From Aquamicrobium zhengzhouense (GTDB lineage: Bacteria > Pseudomonadota > Alphaproteobacteria > Rhizobiales > Rhizobiaceae): a stretch of 47,013 bases of DNA. How positions within the stretch are numbered: the stretch's first letter is position 1; each line of letters begins with the position of its first letter. The translations under genes and the position numbers were made by a program. The stretch covers positions 1-47,013 of the forward strand of contig NZ_JADGMQ010000024.1 of assembly GCF_016124105.1 (NCBI RefSeq), read 5' to 3'. Below the pieces are notes generated by a model. That model was not told the origin of the DNA. It made no database searches and saw only the letters and a list, made by a program, of their open reading frames with translations. Of the stretch, positions 1 through 6,758 are shown piece after piece.

Positions 1-14
1 CGCGCAACAAAGCC
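1..14. mobile_element. Possible right end of an IS5/IS903-like insertion sequence
   Basis: The first bases read, on the minus strand, GGCTTTGTTGCG. This resembles the terminal inverted repeats of IS5-family (IS903 group) elements, which begin GGCTTTGTTG. If so, the element lies to the left, outside the window, and its edge is near base 14. Only about 12 bases are visible and no transposase or target duplication can be seen, so this is a weak call. Confidence 0.2.
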
Positions 15-374
15 ACCAGTCGGCCTCTATTGCCGCACTTCCCAGCGCGGATCTTGCCAGCGCCGACATCGGCCACAGATCGAAATCCCCATAGCCACCG
101 ACTATGGCCCGCGGGTTCCTGCATGAGAGGCTTTCGTACGCCTGCCGGCACCCGAAACCCTTCACCATCCCAGTCATTCGTCGATCGATTGCGATTTCCT
201 GAAAGCTGACATTCCTTTGATCTCCAGCTTGGCGAGATGGGGTCGGGAGCTGACTGTCGTTCGGGTCAGACCTAGCATGCGGCATCCTCGTCTGCGGCTA
301 TTCGTCCGTGATGGACTTGCGCCCATGAGTTTGCTGCTGAATAGTGCCAGTTGCGATACCAAGGGGGGGTGCGG
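15..374. other. Gene-free stretch upstream of the AIPR gene
   Basis: No convincing gene lies here. A 6-bp inverted repeat (CCATAG at 89-94, CTATGG at 102-107) is present but unremarkable. A strong Shine-Dalgarno run (AAGGGGGG, 361-368) sits just before the GTG at 375. The stretch is probably the promoter region of the AIPR gene, although I could not pick out convincing -35 and -10 boxes. Confidence 0.4.
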
Positions 375-2288
375 GTGAAGACTTCCGATGAAATTGCTTT
401 CGAAGATTATCGCGCTTCTTGGCTCGAAGATGTAACCAAAGGCGGCCCTTCAACGGTTGAGCTCGGACGCCGTTTTGCCCTAAAGCTGATTACCCAGTGG
501 ATGGAAGACTCTATAGAAACCGACAACTTTATATACTGCGATGGGTCTAGGGATGGTGGAATTGACCTAGCACTCCTTGATACCGGGCCGGAAGAAGCTG
601 CCGACGAAACCGGTGTGAGTGGGCACACTTGGTATTTAGTGCAAAGCAAGTACGGATCGGCCTTCGCAGGTCCGCAGACGCTCCTCATCGAAGGGCAAAA
701 GGTCATCGACACCCTCGACGGCAAACGCGAGCGACTGAACTCGTTAGCCGAAGGACTCATGGAGCGTCTTTCAAACTTCAAGCGGGGGGCGGGTCCCGCG
801 GATAAAATAGTATTGGTATTCGCCACGGAAACGCCTTTGAGCGAAGATGAGAAGCGCGCTTTGGCCGATTTGCGGTCCATGGGGACTACGCGTCTTGGAC
901 CCATGTTTGATATTGAAGCACTCTCGATTGAAACAATTTTCGCCCGCCTGCAAGAAATTGAAGCAGTTGGTTTGACGAAGAGGCTGAGAGTTTCCCTTGA
1001 TGCGCAGATGGTGCCTTCTGGTCCAGATTTGCTGGTCGGCTCTGTTGGACTTCCTAATCTCTACGCGTTCTTGAAACGCTACCGCAATGAGACGGGCGAT
1101 TTAGATCGGATTTATGAAAAGAACGTCCGCCGTTTCCTCGGTGCGCGTGGCAAGGTTAACAAAGCCATGCAGTCCACGCTCCGTGATGCGCCTGAACGTT
1201 TCGGCCTCTACAACAACGGGATCACCATCGTCGTTCACGACTACAGCGTCGGGGAAGGATCGGTTGAATTGGCTGAACCGTTCATCGTGAACGGCTGTCA
1301 GACTACAAGAACGATCTGGGATGTCTTTCATACCCGGTTGAGTTCTGGTGGCACAGGTGTGAATCCCGAAACCGAGGCATGGAAGGCAAAGGCCGACCAA
1401 GGTGTCGTGGTGGCCAAGATCGTCAAGGTGGGCAATAGCGGCGAAAGCCTGTTGCAGGCGATTACCCGCTATACCAACAGCCAGAACGCCATCCGCGAGA
1501 AAGACTTCCTCGCGCTAACAGGTGACTTCAAGACTTGGCAGGGGCAATTGGCGGATCAGCACGATCTTTATCTCGAAATCCAGCGTGGTGGATGGGACTC
1601 GCAGAAAGCTCTCCAGAACACCAATCCCGCTACCAAGCAGTTCACTGAACATGCTAACGCCGCTGATCTCATCAAGGTCTATGGTGCGGGTTGGATGGGT
1701 GAGGCGGGCTTGGCGTTCGGCAAAAATCCACCGTTCTTGCCAGATGGTTCTGTCTTCAAGCGAATTGTCAATGGCGCGGATGTCGATGGCGGGGCGTTTG
1801 GCGTCACAGACCTGTACGCCGCTTATCTGCTCCAAAAATATACGGCACAATATGGATTTGGGCGAGGTGCGCCCAAGCAGTCGCGGCGACAGTCACGATT
1901 CCTGTACTTCCTTGTGGTTCTCGACCTGTTCAAGGACGTCCTTTCTCGCGCGCCTCATCCTACCGATCATCGTTCCGTTGCCACAGCAATGGTCAAGGTG
2001 CTGAAAAACGACAGCGGGCGATCCGCGCTTCTGGACCGAGCGGCCGAGGTGATCGACTCCTATTTCACACAGGGTAACGACGATAGTTTGTTCAATGAAC
2101 CGAGCTATCTGAATAGCTTCAATGCCGACCTGAACGCCTTCCTGAAATGGGAAAAGCTGGCACGGTCTGACGCCGAGACACCACGGCTTAAGCAACTGCT
2201 AGCGGTGAACAAGTCTGTCATGGGTATGTCGCTGGCCGGTAACCAGACACCCCGACAAACGATCATGGCAGCCGTGAACGCTGCTTGA
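375..2288 (+). CDS. AIPR family abortive phage-resistance protein with nuclease-like N-terminus
   Basis: The protein (637 aa from the GTG at 375) matches the AIPR (abortive infection, phage resistance) family. Characteristic motifs are YNNGITIV (about residues 279-286) and NGCQTTRTI (about 306-314) in the central domain. The N-terminal 150 residues look like a PD-(D/E)xK nuclease: a DGGIDLALL strand (acidic residue about D64) is followed by LVQSK (Q90-x-K92). Family knowledge suggests an antiphage effector acting on nucleic acid; cleavage here is inferred. The GTG at 375 is preferred over the TTG at 351 because AAGGGGGG lies 6-13 bases before it. Codon use is less GC-biased than in downstream genes, and the gene sits between a possible IS end and a tRNA-Gly, which suggests acquisition. 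No partner methylase or toxin-antitoxin gene is visible, so it may act alone or with genes to the left. Confidence 0.85.
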   Translation: MKTSDEIAFEDYRASWLEDVTKGGPSTVELGRRFALKLITQWMEDSIETDNFIYCDGSRDGGIDLALLDTGPEEAADETGVSGHTWYLVQSKYGSAFAGPQTLLIEGQKVIDTLDGKRERLNSLAEGLMERLSNFKRGAGPADKIVLVFATETPLSEDEKRALADLRSMGTTRLGPMFDIEALSIETIFARLQEIEAVGLTKRLRVSLDAQMVPSGPDLLVGSVGLPNLYAFLKRYRNETGDLDRIYEKNVRRFLGARGKVNKAMQSTLRDAPERFGLYNNGITIVVHDYSVGEGSVELAEPFIVNGCQTTRTIWDVFHTRLSSGGTGVNPETEAWKAKADQGVVVAKIVKVGNSGESLLQAITRYTNSQNAIREKDFLALTGDFKTWQGQLADQHDLYLEIQRGGWDSQKALQNTNPATKQFTEHANAADLIKVYGAGWMGEAGLAFGKNPPFLPDGSVFKRIVNGADVDGGAFGVTDLYAAYLLQKYTAQYGFGRGAPKQSRRQSRFLYFLVVLDLFKDVLSRAPHPTDHRSVATAMVKVLKNDSGRSALLDRAAEVIDSYFTQGNDDSLFNEPSYLNSFNADLNAFLKWEKLARSDAETPRLKQLLAVNKSVMGMSLAGNQTPRQTIMAAVNAA

Positions 2289-2735
2289 CGGTTGCGCTAT
2301 ACGGCTGTGTGTCGGTCCGCAGGCTAACGGTTGGAGGCGAGCGGGTCGAACTTGCCCCCTTTCTATCAGAACTGCGCGATGCCGCGACCCAAAGAGGCGG
2401 AATAGCGAGTATTCACTTGTTGAACGCCCGAGATGAGAGCGCGTTGCCGCGCCGAAGCTAGTTGATGCGATGAAAAGGCGGCTTTTCCAACTCTGCGGCC
2501 CGAAACCTGTTGGTCCGTTCCCCACCCCGTTGCCGAGGTTTAATCATGAGCTCCGTATTCGTCTTGGTCAGCATCGCCCTTTTATAAGCTCCGCAGCGCC
2601 CCATTGCACTCAGTGCCCCGCACCATCGCTTCTGCGATTTTACGCTCTGTAGATTCTCCCAGGCAGTAACCCGCGCGTAACCGCGGTATCCGGAATCAAT
2701 TCTGCGCGTAAAAATTTCAGGGAGCTGAAAAGACG
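2289..2735. other. Intergenic region between AIPR gene and tRNA-Gly, with one doubtful small ORF
   Basis: No recognisable gene. A 58-codon frame on the plus strand runs from a TTG at 2285, whose last bases overlap the AIPR stop, to a TAG at 2459-2461. Its translation includes the segment ERVELAPFLSELRDAA, which looks protein-like, but it lacks a good ribosome-binding site and matches no family I know. It could be a coupled small partner of the AIPR gene or a remnant. The rest (about 2465-2735) is where an integrase would be expected if this is a tRNA-anchored island; I see none intact. Confidence 0.25.
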
Positions 2736-2759
2736 AAAGCCGCGCTTTCGCGCGGCTTT
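2736..2759 (-). terminator. Rho-independent terminator of tRNA-Gly
   Basis: A perfect 10-bp stem (AAAGCCGCGC / GCGCGGCTTT) with a 4-base loop lies 15 bases past the tRNA 3' end, followed on the minus strand by CGTCTTTTC. The plus strand also has a T-rich tail (TTTTCGTTT), so it may work in both directions. Confidence 0.75.
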
Positions 2760-2774
2760 TCGTTTGAGGCAAAC

Positions 2775-2849
2775 TGGAGCGGGCGAAGGGATTCGAACCC
2801 TCGACCCCAACCTTGGCAAGGTTGTGCTCTACCCCTGAGCTACACCCGC
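2775..2849 (-). tRNA. tRNA-Gly (anticodon GCC)
   Basis: The minus strand from 2849 gives a 7-bp acceptor stem GCGGGTG / CGCCCGC, D-arm sequence TAGCTCAGGGGTAGAGCA, an anticodon stem-loop AACCTTGCCAAGGTT with anticodon GCC, a T-arm containing GGTTCGAATCC, U73 and an encoded CCA. Its 3' end points left toward the AIPR gene; tRNA 3' ends are common integration sites for genomic islands. Confidence 0.97.
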
Positions 2850-2888
2850 TCGCTTGTTGCGCCGCAGCTTGGCGCCGCGGACGGGTGC

Positions 2889-2917
2889 TATATGGCTGAA
2901 CTCGGATTTGAATGCAA
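2889..2917 (-). promoter_or_regulatory. Likely sigma-70 type promoter of tRNA-Gly
   Basis: On the minus strand a -35-like TTGCAT (2912-2917) is separated by exactly 17 bases from CATATA (2889-2894). This puts the start of transcription roughly 30-35 bases before the mature tRNA. The match is by eye only. Confidence 0.45.
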
Positions 2918-3112
2918 CAGGGAAAATGCAATTTTTTCATTTCCTTGCGGAAGCCGGCAAATCCGGCCCCTTACCTGTTGAGAACCGAACCTGGCGACGG
3001 TCGCGGACGCAGCCTTGAGCGGCACTGAGCGCCCGTCCGTCAGGGCGGCAAGGCTGGACAGCAGCGCTTGCCATCGTTTACCGACATGCATCGCGCATCA
3101 TGGGGGAGACGA

Positions 3113-3610
3113 ATGGCAAAGAACCAGCAGGAACTTCTCGATTTTCTCGCAGGCCTTGGAATCGAAACCACCACTGTCAGCCACCCCCCGCTCTATACGG
3201 TTGCAGAATCGCAGGCGTTGCGGGGCGAGATTGCCGGCGGCCACACCAAGAACCTGTTCGTGAAGGACCGCAAGGACCGCTACTTCCTGCTGGTGGTCGA
3301 GGAAGATGCGGAGGTGGATCTGAAGCAGGTGCACCACATCATCGGTGCCTCCGGCAAGGTCTCGTTCGGCAAGCCGGAAAAGCTGATGGAATTTCTCGGC
3401 GTGATTCCGGGCGCGGTTACCGCCTTCGGCATCATCAACGATGTGGAAAAGCAGGTGGCGATCATCTTCGATGAAGCCCTGCTTCGTCACGATGTCATCA
3501 ACGCCCATCCCTTGACCAACGAGGCGACCACCTCGATCAGCCGGGAAGGGCTGCTTCGCTTCGTCGAAGCGACCGGTCATGAAGCACGCGTCTTGAAACT
3601 GACGGCGTAG
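3113..3610 (+). CDS. proX: Prolyl-tRNA editing protein ProX (Ala-tRNA(Pro) deacylase)
   Basis: A 165-residue single-domain protein of the YbaK/ProRS-INS superfamily, matching the stand-alone ProX type: HTKNLFVKDRK near residue 45, a central GKVSFGKPEKLMEFLGV-like strand-turn and PGAVTAFG. The family hydrolyses mischarged tRNA(Pro), chiefly Ala-tRNA(Pro), in the cytosol. Alphaproteobacterial prolyl-tRNA synthetases commonly lack the inserted editing domain, so this trans-factor takes its place. The start ATG at 3113 follows GGGGGAGACGA; an in-frame upstream ATG would add an unconserved tail. It is transcribed alone, ahead of cnoX. A second member of the same superfamily, YbaK, lies about 2.6 kb away. 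Confidence 0.9.
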   Translation: MAKNQQELLDFLAGLGIETTTVSHPPLYTVAESQALRGEIAGGHTKNLFVKDRKDRYFLLVVEEDAEVDLKQVHHIIGASGKVSFGKPEKLMEFLGVIPGAVTAFGIINDVEKQVAIIFDEALLRHDVINAHPLTNEATTSISREGLLRFVEATGHEARVLKLTA

Positions 3611-3702
3611 AAGCCACATTTTATCGCAATGTTGCTCTACCGCAGTTCGAAGGACGTTCGGGCGGTATGAGCCTTGAACCTTAAGGCAGGCAGGGGATTT
3701 TC

Positions 3703-4656
3703 ATGAGCGCTGACAACAATTCATTTGGTGGCGGCTATACCGTCCAGTACGGCGCACCGCCTTCAGGCGAGTCGGCCGGCGCTGACAACACGATCAAGGA
3801 TACCACCACGGCATCCTTTACGGCAGACGTCATTCAGGAATCGCGCCAGCAGCCGGTACTGGTCGATTTCTGGGCGCCCTGGTGCGGGCCCTGCAAGCAG
3901 CTTGCGCCTGCATTGGAAAAGGCCGTTCGCGAAGCTGGCGGCCGGGTGAAGCTGGTCAAGATGAACATTGACGACCATCCGGCAATTGCCGGTCAGCTTG
4001 GCATCCAGTCGATCCCCGCCGTGATTGCCTTCAGCAATGGCCAGCCGGTCGACGGCTTCATGGGCGCGGTGCCGGAAAGCCAGATCCGCGAGTTCATCGA
4101 CAAGGTGGCGGGACCCGGCGGCGAAGCCCTTGCCGCAGCCGAGGCGCTTGCCGCTGCGGCCGATCTGCGCGCCGAGGGCGATCTGCAGGGCGCGGTGCAG
4201 GTCTATGCCGCCGTTCTGCAGGACGATCCGGAAAATCTCGAGGCGATTGCAGCGCTGGCCGACGTGCTTGTCGATGCGGGCAATCTCGACAGTGCCAAGG
4301 AAGTCCTTGCGCGCATCCCGGAAGGGAAGGACAATGCCCCGCAGCTTGCCGCTGTAAAGGCCAAGATTGCACTGGCTGACCAGGTCGCCGAGCTTGGTGA
4401 TTCCGCCGAACTTGAGCGCAGGCTGGCTGCCGATCCGAACGATCACCAGGCACGCTTTGATCTGGCGCTGATCCAGAATGCCCTCGGTGAGCGTGGCCAG
4501 GCGGCTGACAGCCTTCTGGCGATCATGAAGGCCGACCGCAGCTGGAATGATGATGGGGCTCGTTTGCAATTGCTCCAGTTCTTCGAGGCGTGGGGCATGA
4601 GCGATCCGGCAACGCTCGCCGCGCGCAGAAAACTTTCCTCGCTTCTGTTCTCGTAA
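3703..4656 (+). CDS. cnoX: CnoX-like chaperone-redoxin (thioredoxin domain plus TPRs)
   Basis: This 317-residue protein has a thioredoxin domain (about residues 30-140) with an intact WCGPC site at 60-64 and the cis-proline segment SIPAV. A helical tetratricopeptide-like region fills the remainder (from about 150). The architecture is that of YbbN/CnoX, a holdase that protects proteins from chlorine-type oxidation and passes them to GroEL and DnaK. Escherichia coli CnoX lacks the first cysteine, whereas the Caulobacter protein keeps WCGPC; this one follows the alphaproteobacterial pattern and may also reduce disulfides. It begins a short co-directional run with the LON-domain protein (gap 27 bases), Trm112 and TetR genes. 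GGGGA precedes the ATG at 3703. Confidence 0.88.
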   Translation: MSADNNSFGGGYTVQYGAPPSGESAGADNTIKDTTTASFTADVIQESRQQPVLVDFWAPWCGPCKQLAPALEKAVREAGGRVKLVKMNIDDHPAIAGQLGIQSIPAVIAFSNGQPVDGFMGAVPESQIREFIDKVAGPGGEALAAAEALAAAADLRAEGDLQGAVQVYAAVLQDDPENLEAIAALADVLVDAGNLDSAKEVLARIPEGKDNAPQLAAVKAKIALADQVAELGDSAELERRLAADPNDHQARFDLALIQNALGERGQAADSLLAIMKADRSWNDDGARLQLLQFFEAWGMSDPATLAARRKLSSLLFS

Positions 4657-4683
4657 CGGCGAGACCAACCTTTGGAGACGAGT

Positions 4684-5355
4684 GTGCAGGCAGGAAATGC
4701 TCGCTATCGGACCGCGGATGATCTTCCGGAAACGGTCATCGTCTTTCCGCTGGAGACTGCCCTGCTTCTGCCCGGCGGGCGGATGCCGCTCAACATTTTC
4801 GAGCCGCGCTATCTGGAGATGGTCGATCATGCCCTGCGCCATGATCGGCTGATCGGCATGATCCAGCCGCGGCTCGACGGGGCGCTGCGCGAAGATGGCG
4901 AGCCCGAACTTTGCGATGTAGGGTGCATCGGGCGGATCACTTCATTCGCCGAAACCGGCGACGGGCGATATCTGATATCGCTGCAAGGCGTCTGCCGGTT
5001 CCGTGTGTCCTCCGAGCTCCATGTAAAAACGCCATTCAGGCAGTGCCGCATTTCATCCTTCCTCACCGATCTGGATGCGGATGCTGGCGCCGCCGATGTC
5101 GACAGGCCGGCGCTCTTGAAAGCGTTCCGCGCCTATCTGAAGGCCAATGAGCTCGATGCCGATTGGGACAGCGTCAGCCGCGCGGAAAATGCGACGCTTG
5201 TGAACGCGCTGTCGATGATGGCGCCTTACGGCCCGGCTGAAAAACAGGCGCTTCTTGAGGCCCCGGACCTTAAAACCCGCGCCGAAACCCTGATTGCGAT
5301 CACCGAAATCGCACTTGCCCGCAATGACGACGAATTCGGGACGAGCCTCCAATGA
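4684..5355 (+). CDS. LON substrate-binding domain protein (no protease domain)
   Basis: A protein of about 223 residues consisting of the Lon N-terminal domain alone. [12 protein letters not shown] is followed by NIFEPRY and MVDHAL, the hallmark start of that fold, and then IGMIQP. There is no AAA+ or Ser-Lys protease part, so it cannot be a complete Lon. Such single-domain proteins are widespread in Alphaproteobacteria, usually beside a thioredoxin gene as here; their function is not established. The GTG at 4684 is chosen because GGAGACG lies about 5 bases upstream; a TTG at 4672 would overlap that site. The end overlaps the next gene by ATGA. Confidence 0.85.
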   Translation: MQAGNARYRTADDLPETVIVFPLETALLLPGGRMPLNIFEPRYLEMVDHALRHDRLIGMIQPRLDGALREDGEPELCDVGCIGRITSFAETGDGRYLISLQGVCRFRVSSELHVKTPFRQCRISSFLTDLDADAGAADVDRPALLKAFRAYLKANELDADWDSVSRAENATLVNALSMMAPYGPAEKQALLEAPDLKTRAETLIAITEIALARNDDEFGTSLQ

Positions 5356-5621
5356 GTGGCGTGCCCGAGGGGAAGGGAGAGGGAGAGGGACCGGGGCAGG
5401 CCTCGGACGTGCCCGCACCTCGCTCCGCTCGCGGCGGGGTCGATCCCAAGCTTCTCGAAATGCTCGCCTGCCCGCTGACCAAGGGACGGCTGATCTGGAA
5501 GCCTGAGACCTGCGAACTTGTGTCGCCGGCAGCCCGCATCGCTTATCCGGTCCGGGATGGTGTGCCAATCATGCTGCCTTCCGAGGCGCGCAGCTTGCGC
5601 GATGACGAGCTCCAGCAGTGA
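5352..5621 (+). CDS. Trm112-like zinc-ribbon-type protein (UPF0434) with inserted N-terminus
   Basis: From [16 protein letters not shown] to the end, this 89-residue protein is a typical bacterial Trm112/YcaR family member (LEMLACP, then [13 protein letters not shown]). Homologues normally start only a few residues before DPKLL. Here a stretch of about 27 residues rich in Gly, Glu, Pro, Arg and Ser is added in frame after MSGV. There is no ATG, GTG or TTG directly before DPKLL, so the extension must be translated unless the downstream ATG of LEML is used, which would remove conserved residues. Family members elsewhere activate methyltransferases; the bacterial role is less clear. The start overlaps the previous stop (ATGA) and the end overlaps the TetR start (GTGA), suggesting translational coupling. 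Confidence 0.85.
   Translation: MSGVPEGKGEGEGPGQASDVPAPRSARGGVDPKLLEMLACPLTKGRLIWKPETCELVSPAARIAYPVRDGVPIMLPSEARSLRDDELQQ
5363..5438 (+). repeat. Possible palindromic-repeat insertion inside the Trm112 gene
   Basis: These bases encode the extra N-terminal segment. They consist of purine-rich runs (GAGGGGAAGGGAGAGGGAG) followed by CTCGCTCCGCTCGCGG, and resemble in composition the GAGG/CCTC repeat elements at 42982-43002 and at the right end of the window. Removing them would restore a normal-length protein. Insertion of a dispersed repeat in frame is inferred, not proven. Confidence 0.3.
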
Positions 5622-6226
5622 GTGACGGCCTTGCATCCGGCGTGAAGGTCACGGACCGCCGCATCAAGAAGGGCAAGGCCAACCGCGAAGCAATCGTTGC
5701 CGCCGCTGCCAGTCTTTTTTGGCAAAATGGCTTTGCTTCGACATCACTGGCGGATGTCGGGTCGGATGCGGGTGTCCCCGCGGGCAACCTCTTCTACTAT
5801 TTCCGGACCAAGGCAGATCTTGCCCAGGCAGTTGCAGATGTCTTCGTGATGGAAACCCACGCCATGCTGGAAGAAATCGCAGCCGAGGAAACAGATCCAC
5901 GCAAGCGGCTTGTCGCATTGGTCGCGCGGCTTTCGCGCAGCCAGCGAAGCCGCGTTGCCTATGGCTGCCCGATCGCACTTTGTGTTCGCGATTTCCGGAT
6001 CACCGCGCCGCAGGCATCCGAGCGAGCGGCAGAAAGCTTCACCATCCTGATCGCTTTCATGGCGCGCGAATTGGGGCGGGCAGGCCTTCGCCCTTCACTT
6101 GCGCTGGCGCAGGCCCGCGCAGCGCTCGCCGAATGGCAGGGCGGCATGATGCTGGCGCATGCCATGAAAGACGCGACGGTTCTGGCTGAAAGTTTCAGGC
6201 GTCTCGAGCGGCTGCTGGCTTCGTAA
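5618..6226 (+). CDS. TetR/AcrR family transcriptional regulator
   Basis: A 202-residue repressor-type protein. The N-terminal helix-turn-helix is clear (about residues 20-65): [17 protein letters not shown], then [21 protein letters not shown] and KADL. The C-terminal ligand domain contains YGCPIALC, placing it near the YcdC/TetR_C_11 type. The GTG start overlaps the Trm112 stop, so it is probably co-transcribed with the upstream housekeeping genes. No obvious palindromic operator or divergent target gene is adjacent, so ligand and regulon cannot be told. It ends 3 bases from the convergent ybaK stop. Confidence 0.85.
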   Translation: MSDGLASGVKVTDRRIKKGKANREAIVAAAASLFWQNGFASTSLADVGSDAGVPAGNLFYYFRTKADLAQAVADVFVMETHAMLEEIAAEETDPRKRLVALVARLSRSQRSRVAYGCPIALCVRDFRITAPQASERAAESFTILIAFMARELGRAGLRPSLALAQARAALAEWQGGMMLAHAMKDATVLAESFRRLERLLAS

Positions 6227-6229
6227 GCG

Positions 6230-6703
6230 TTAGCGAGTCAGGTCGGCGACGGTGCAATCGAGCACCGCGACAAGGTCCGCCGGTCTCATACGGATTTGCA
6301 AACCGCGCTGCCCGCCATTGAGATAGATTTCGTCGTAGAGCAGCGAAAGCTCATCAAGCGCCGTCGGCACGCGCTTGCGCTGGCCCAGCGGACTGATGCC
6401 ACCGACCTTGTAGCCGGTCAGGCGCTCGGCATCGGCAGGCTTCATCATGCTGGCCGACTTGCCGCCAAGCGCAGCTGCCAGCTTCTTCATGTTCACTTCC
6501 TCATCCGAAGGCACGATGGCGCAGACCGGCTTGCCATCAAGCTCCAGCATGAGGGTCTTGAACACTTCGCCCGGCGCAGCGCCAATCGCTTCCGCCGCCT
6601 GCAACCCGACGCGCTCGGCATTCGGGTCATAGTCATAACTCGCCAGCGTGAAGGCGATATCGGCTTTGGTGAGCGCAAGCGTGGCAGGCGTGATCTTCGA
6701 CAT
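6230..6703 (-). CDS. ybaK: Cys-tRNA(Pro)/Cys-tRNA(Cys) deacylase YbaK
   Basis: A 157-residue YbaK/EbsC protein. Recognisable features are VFKTLMLELDGKPVCAIVP near residues 47-65, KLAAALGGKSASMM, and GYKVGGISPLGQRKR. The conserved lysine in FKTL is the catalytic or substrate-holding residue in the family. YbaK removes cysteine wrongly attached to tRNA(Pro), acting with prolyl-tRNA synthetase in trans. It is read leftward, 55 bases beyond the end of dnaE2, and could be reached by read-through of the SOS operon, though it likely has its own promoter. With ProX it gives the cell editing against both Ala- and Cys-tRNA(Pro) within 4 kb. Confidence 0.92.
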   Translation of the reverse strand: MSKITPATLALTKADIAFTLASYDYDPNAERVGLQAAEAIGAAPGEVFKTLMLELDGKPVCAIVPSDEEVNMKKLAAALGGKSASMMKPADAERLTGYKVGGISPLGQRKRVPTALDELSLLYDEIYLNGGQRGLQIRMRPADLVAVLDCTVADLTR

Positions 6704-6758
6704 GACGCCTTTTTAGTCGAAGGACGCGATCAGGCAAGCTGGTCGCGCGCTCACCGTC

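Noticed and set aside
1-2774. Second attachment site (copy of the tRNA-Gly 3' end)
   Set aside because: No repeat of the tRNA 3' sequence was found by eye left of the tRNA within the window.
2458-2940. 160-codon minus-strand frame
   Set aside because: It runs straight through the tRNA-Gly gene and its terminator, so it cannot be a normal protein gene.
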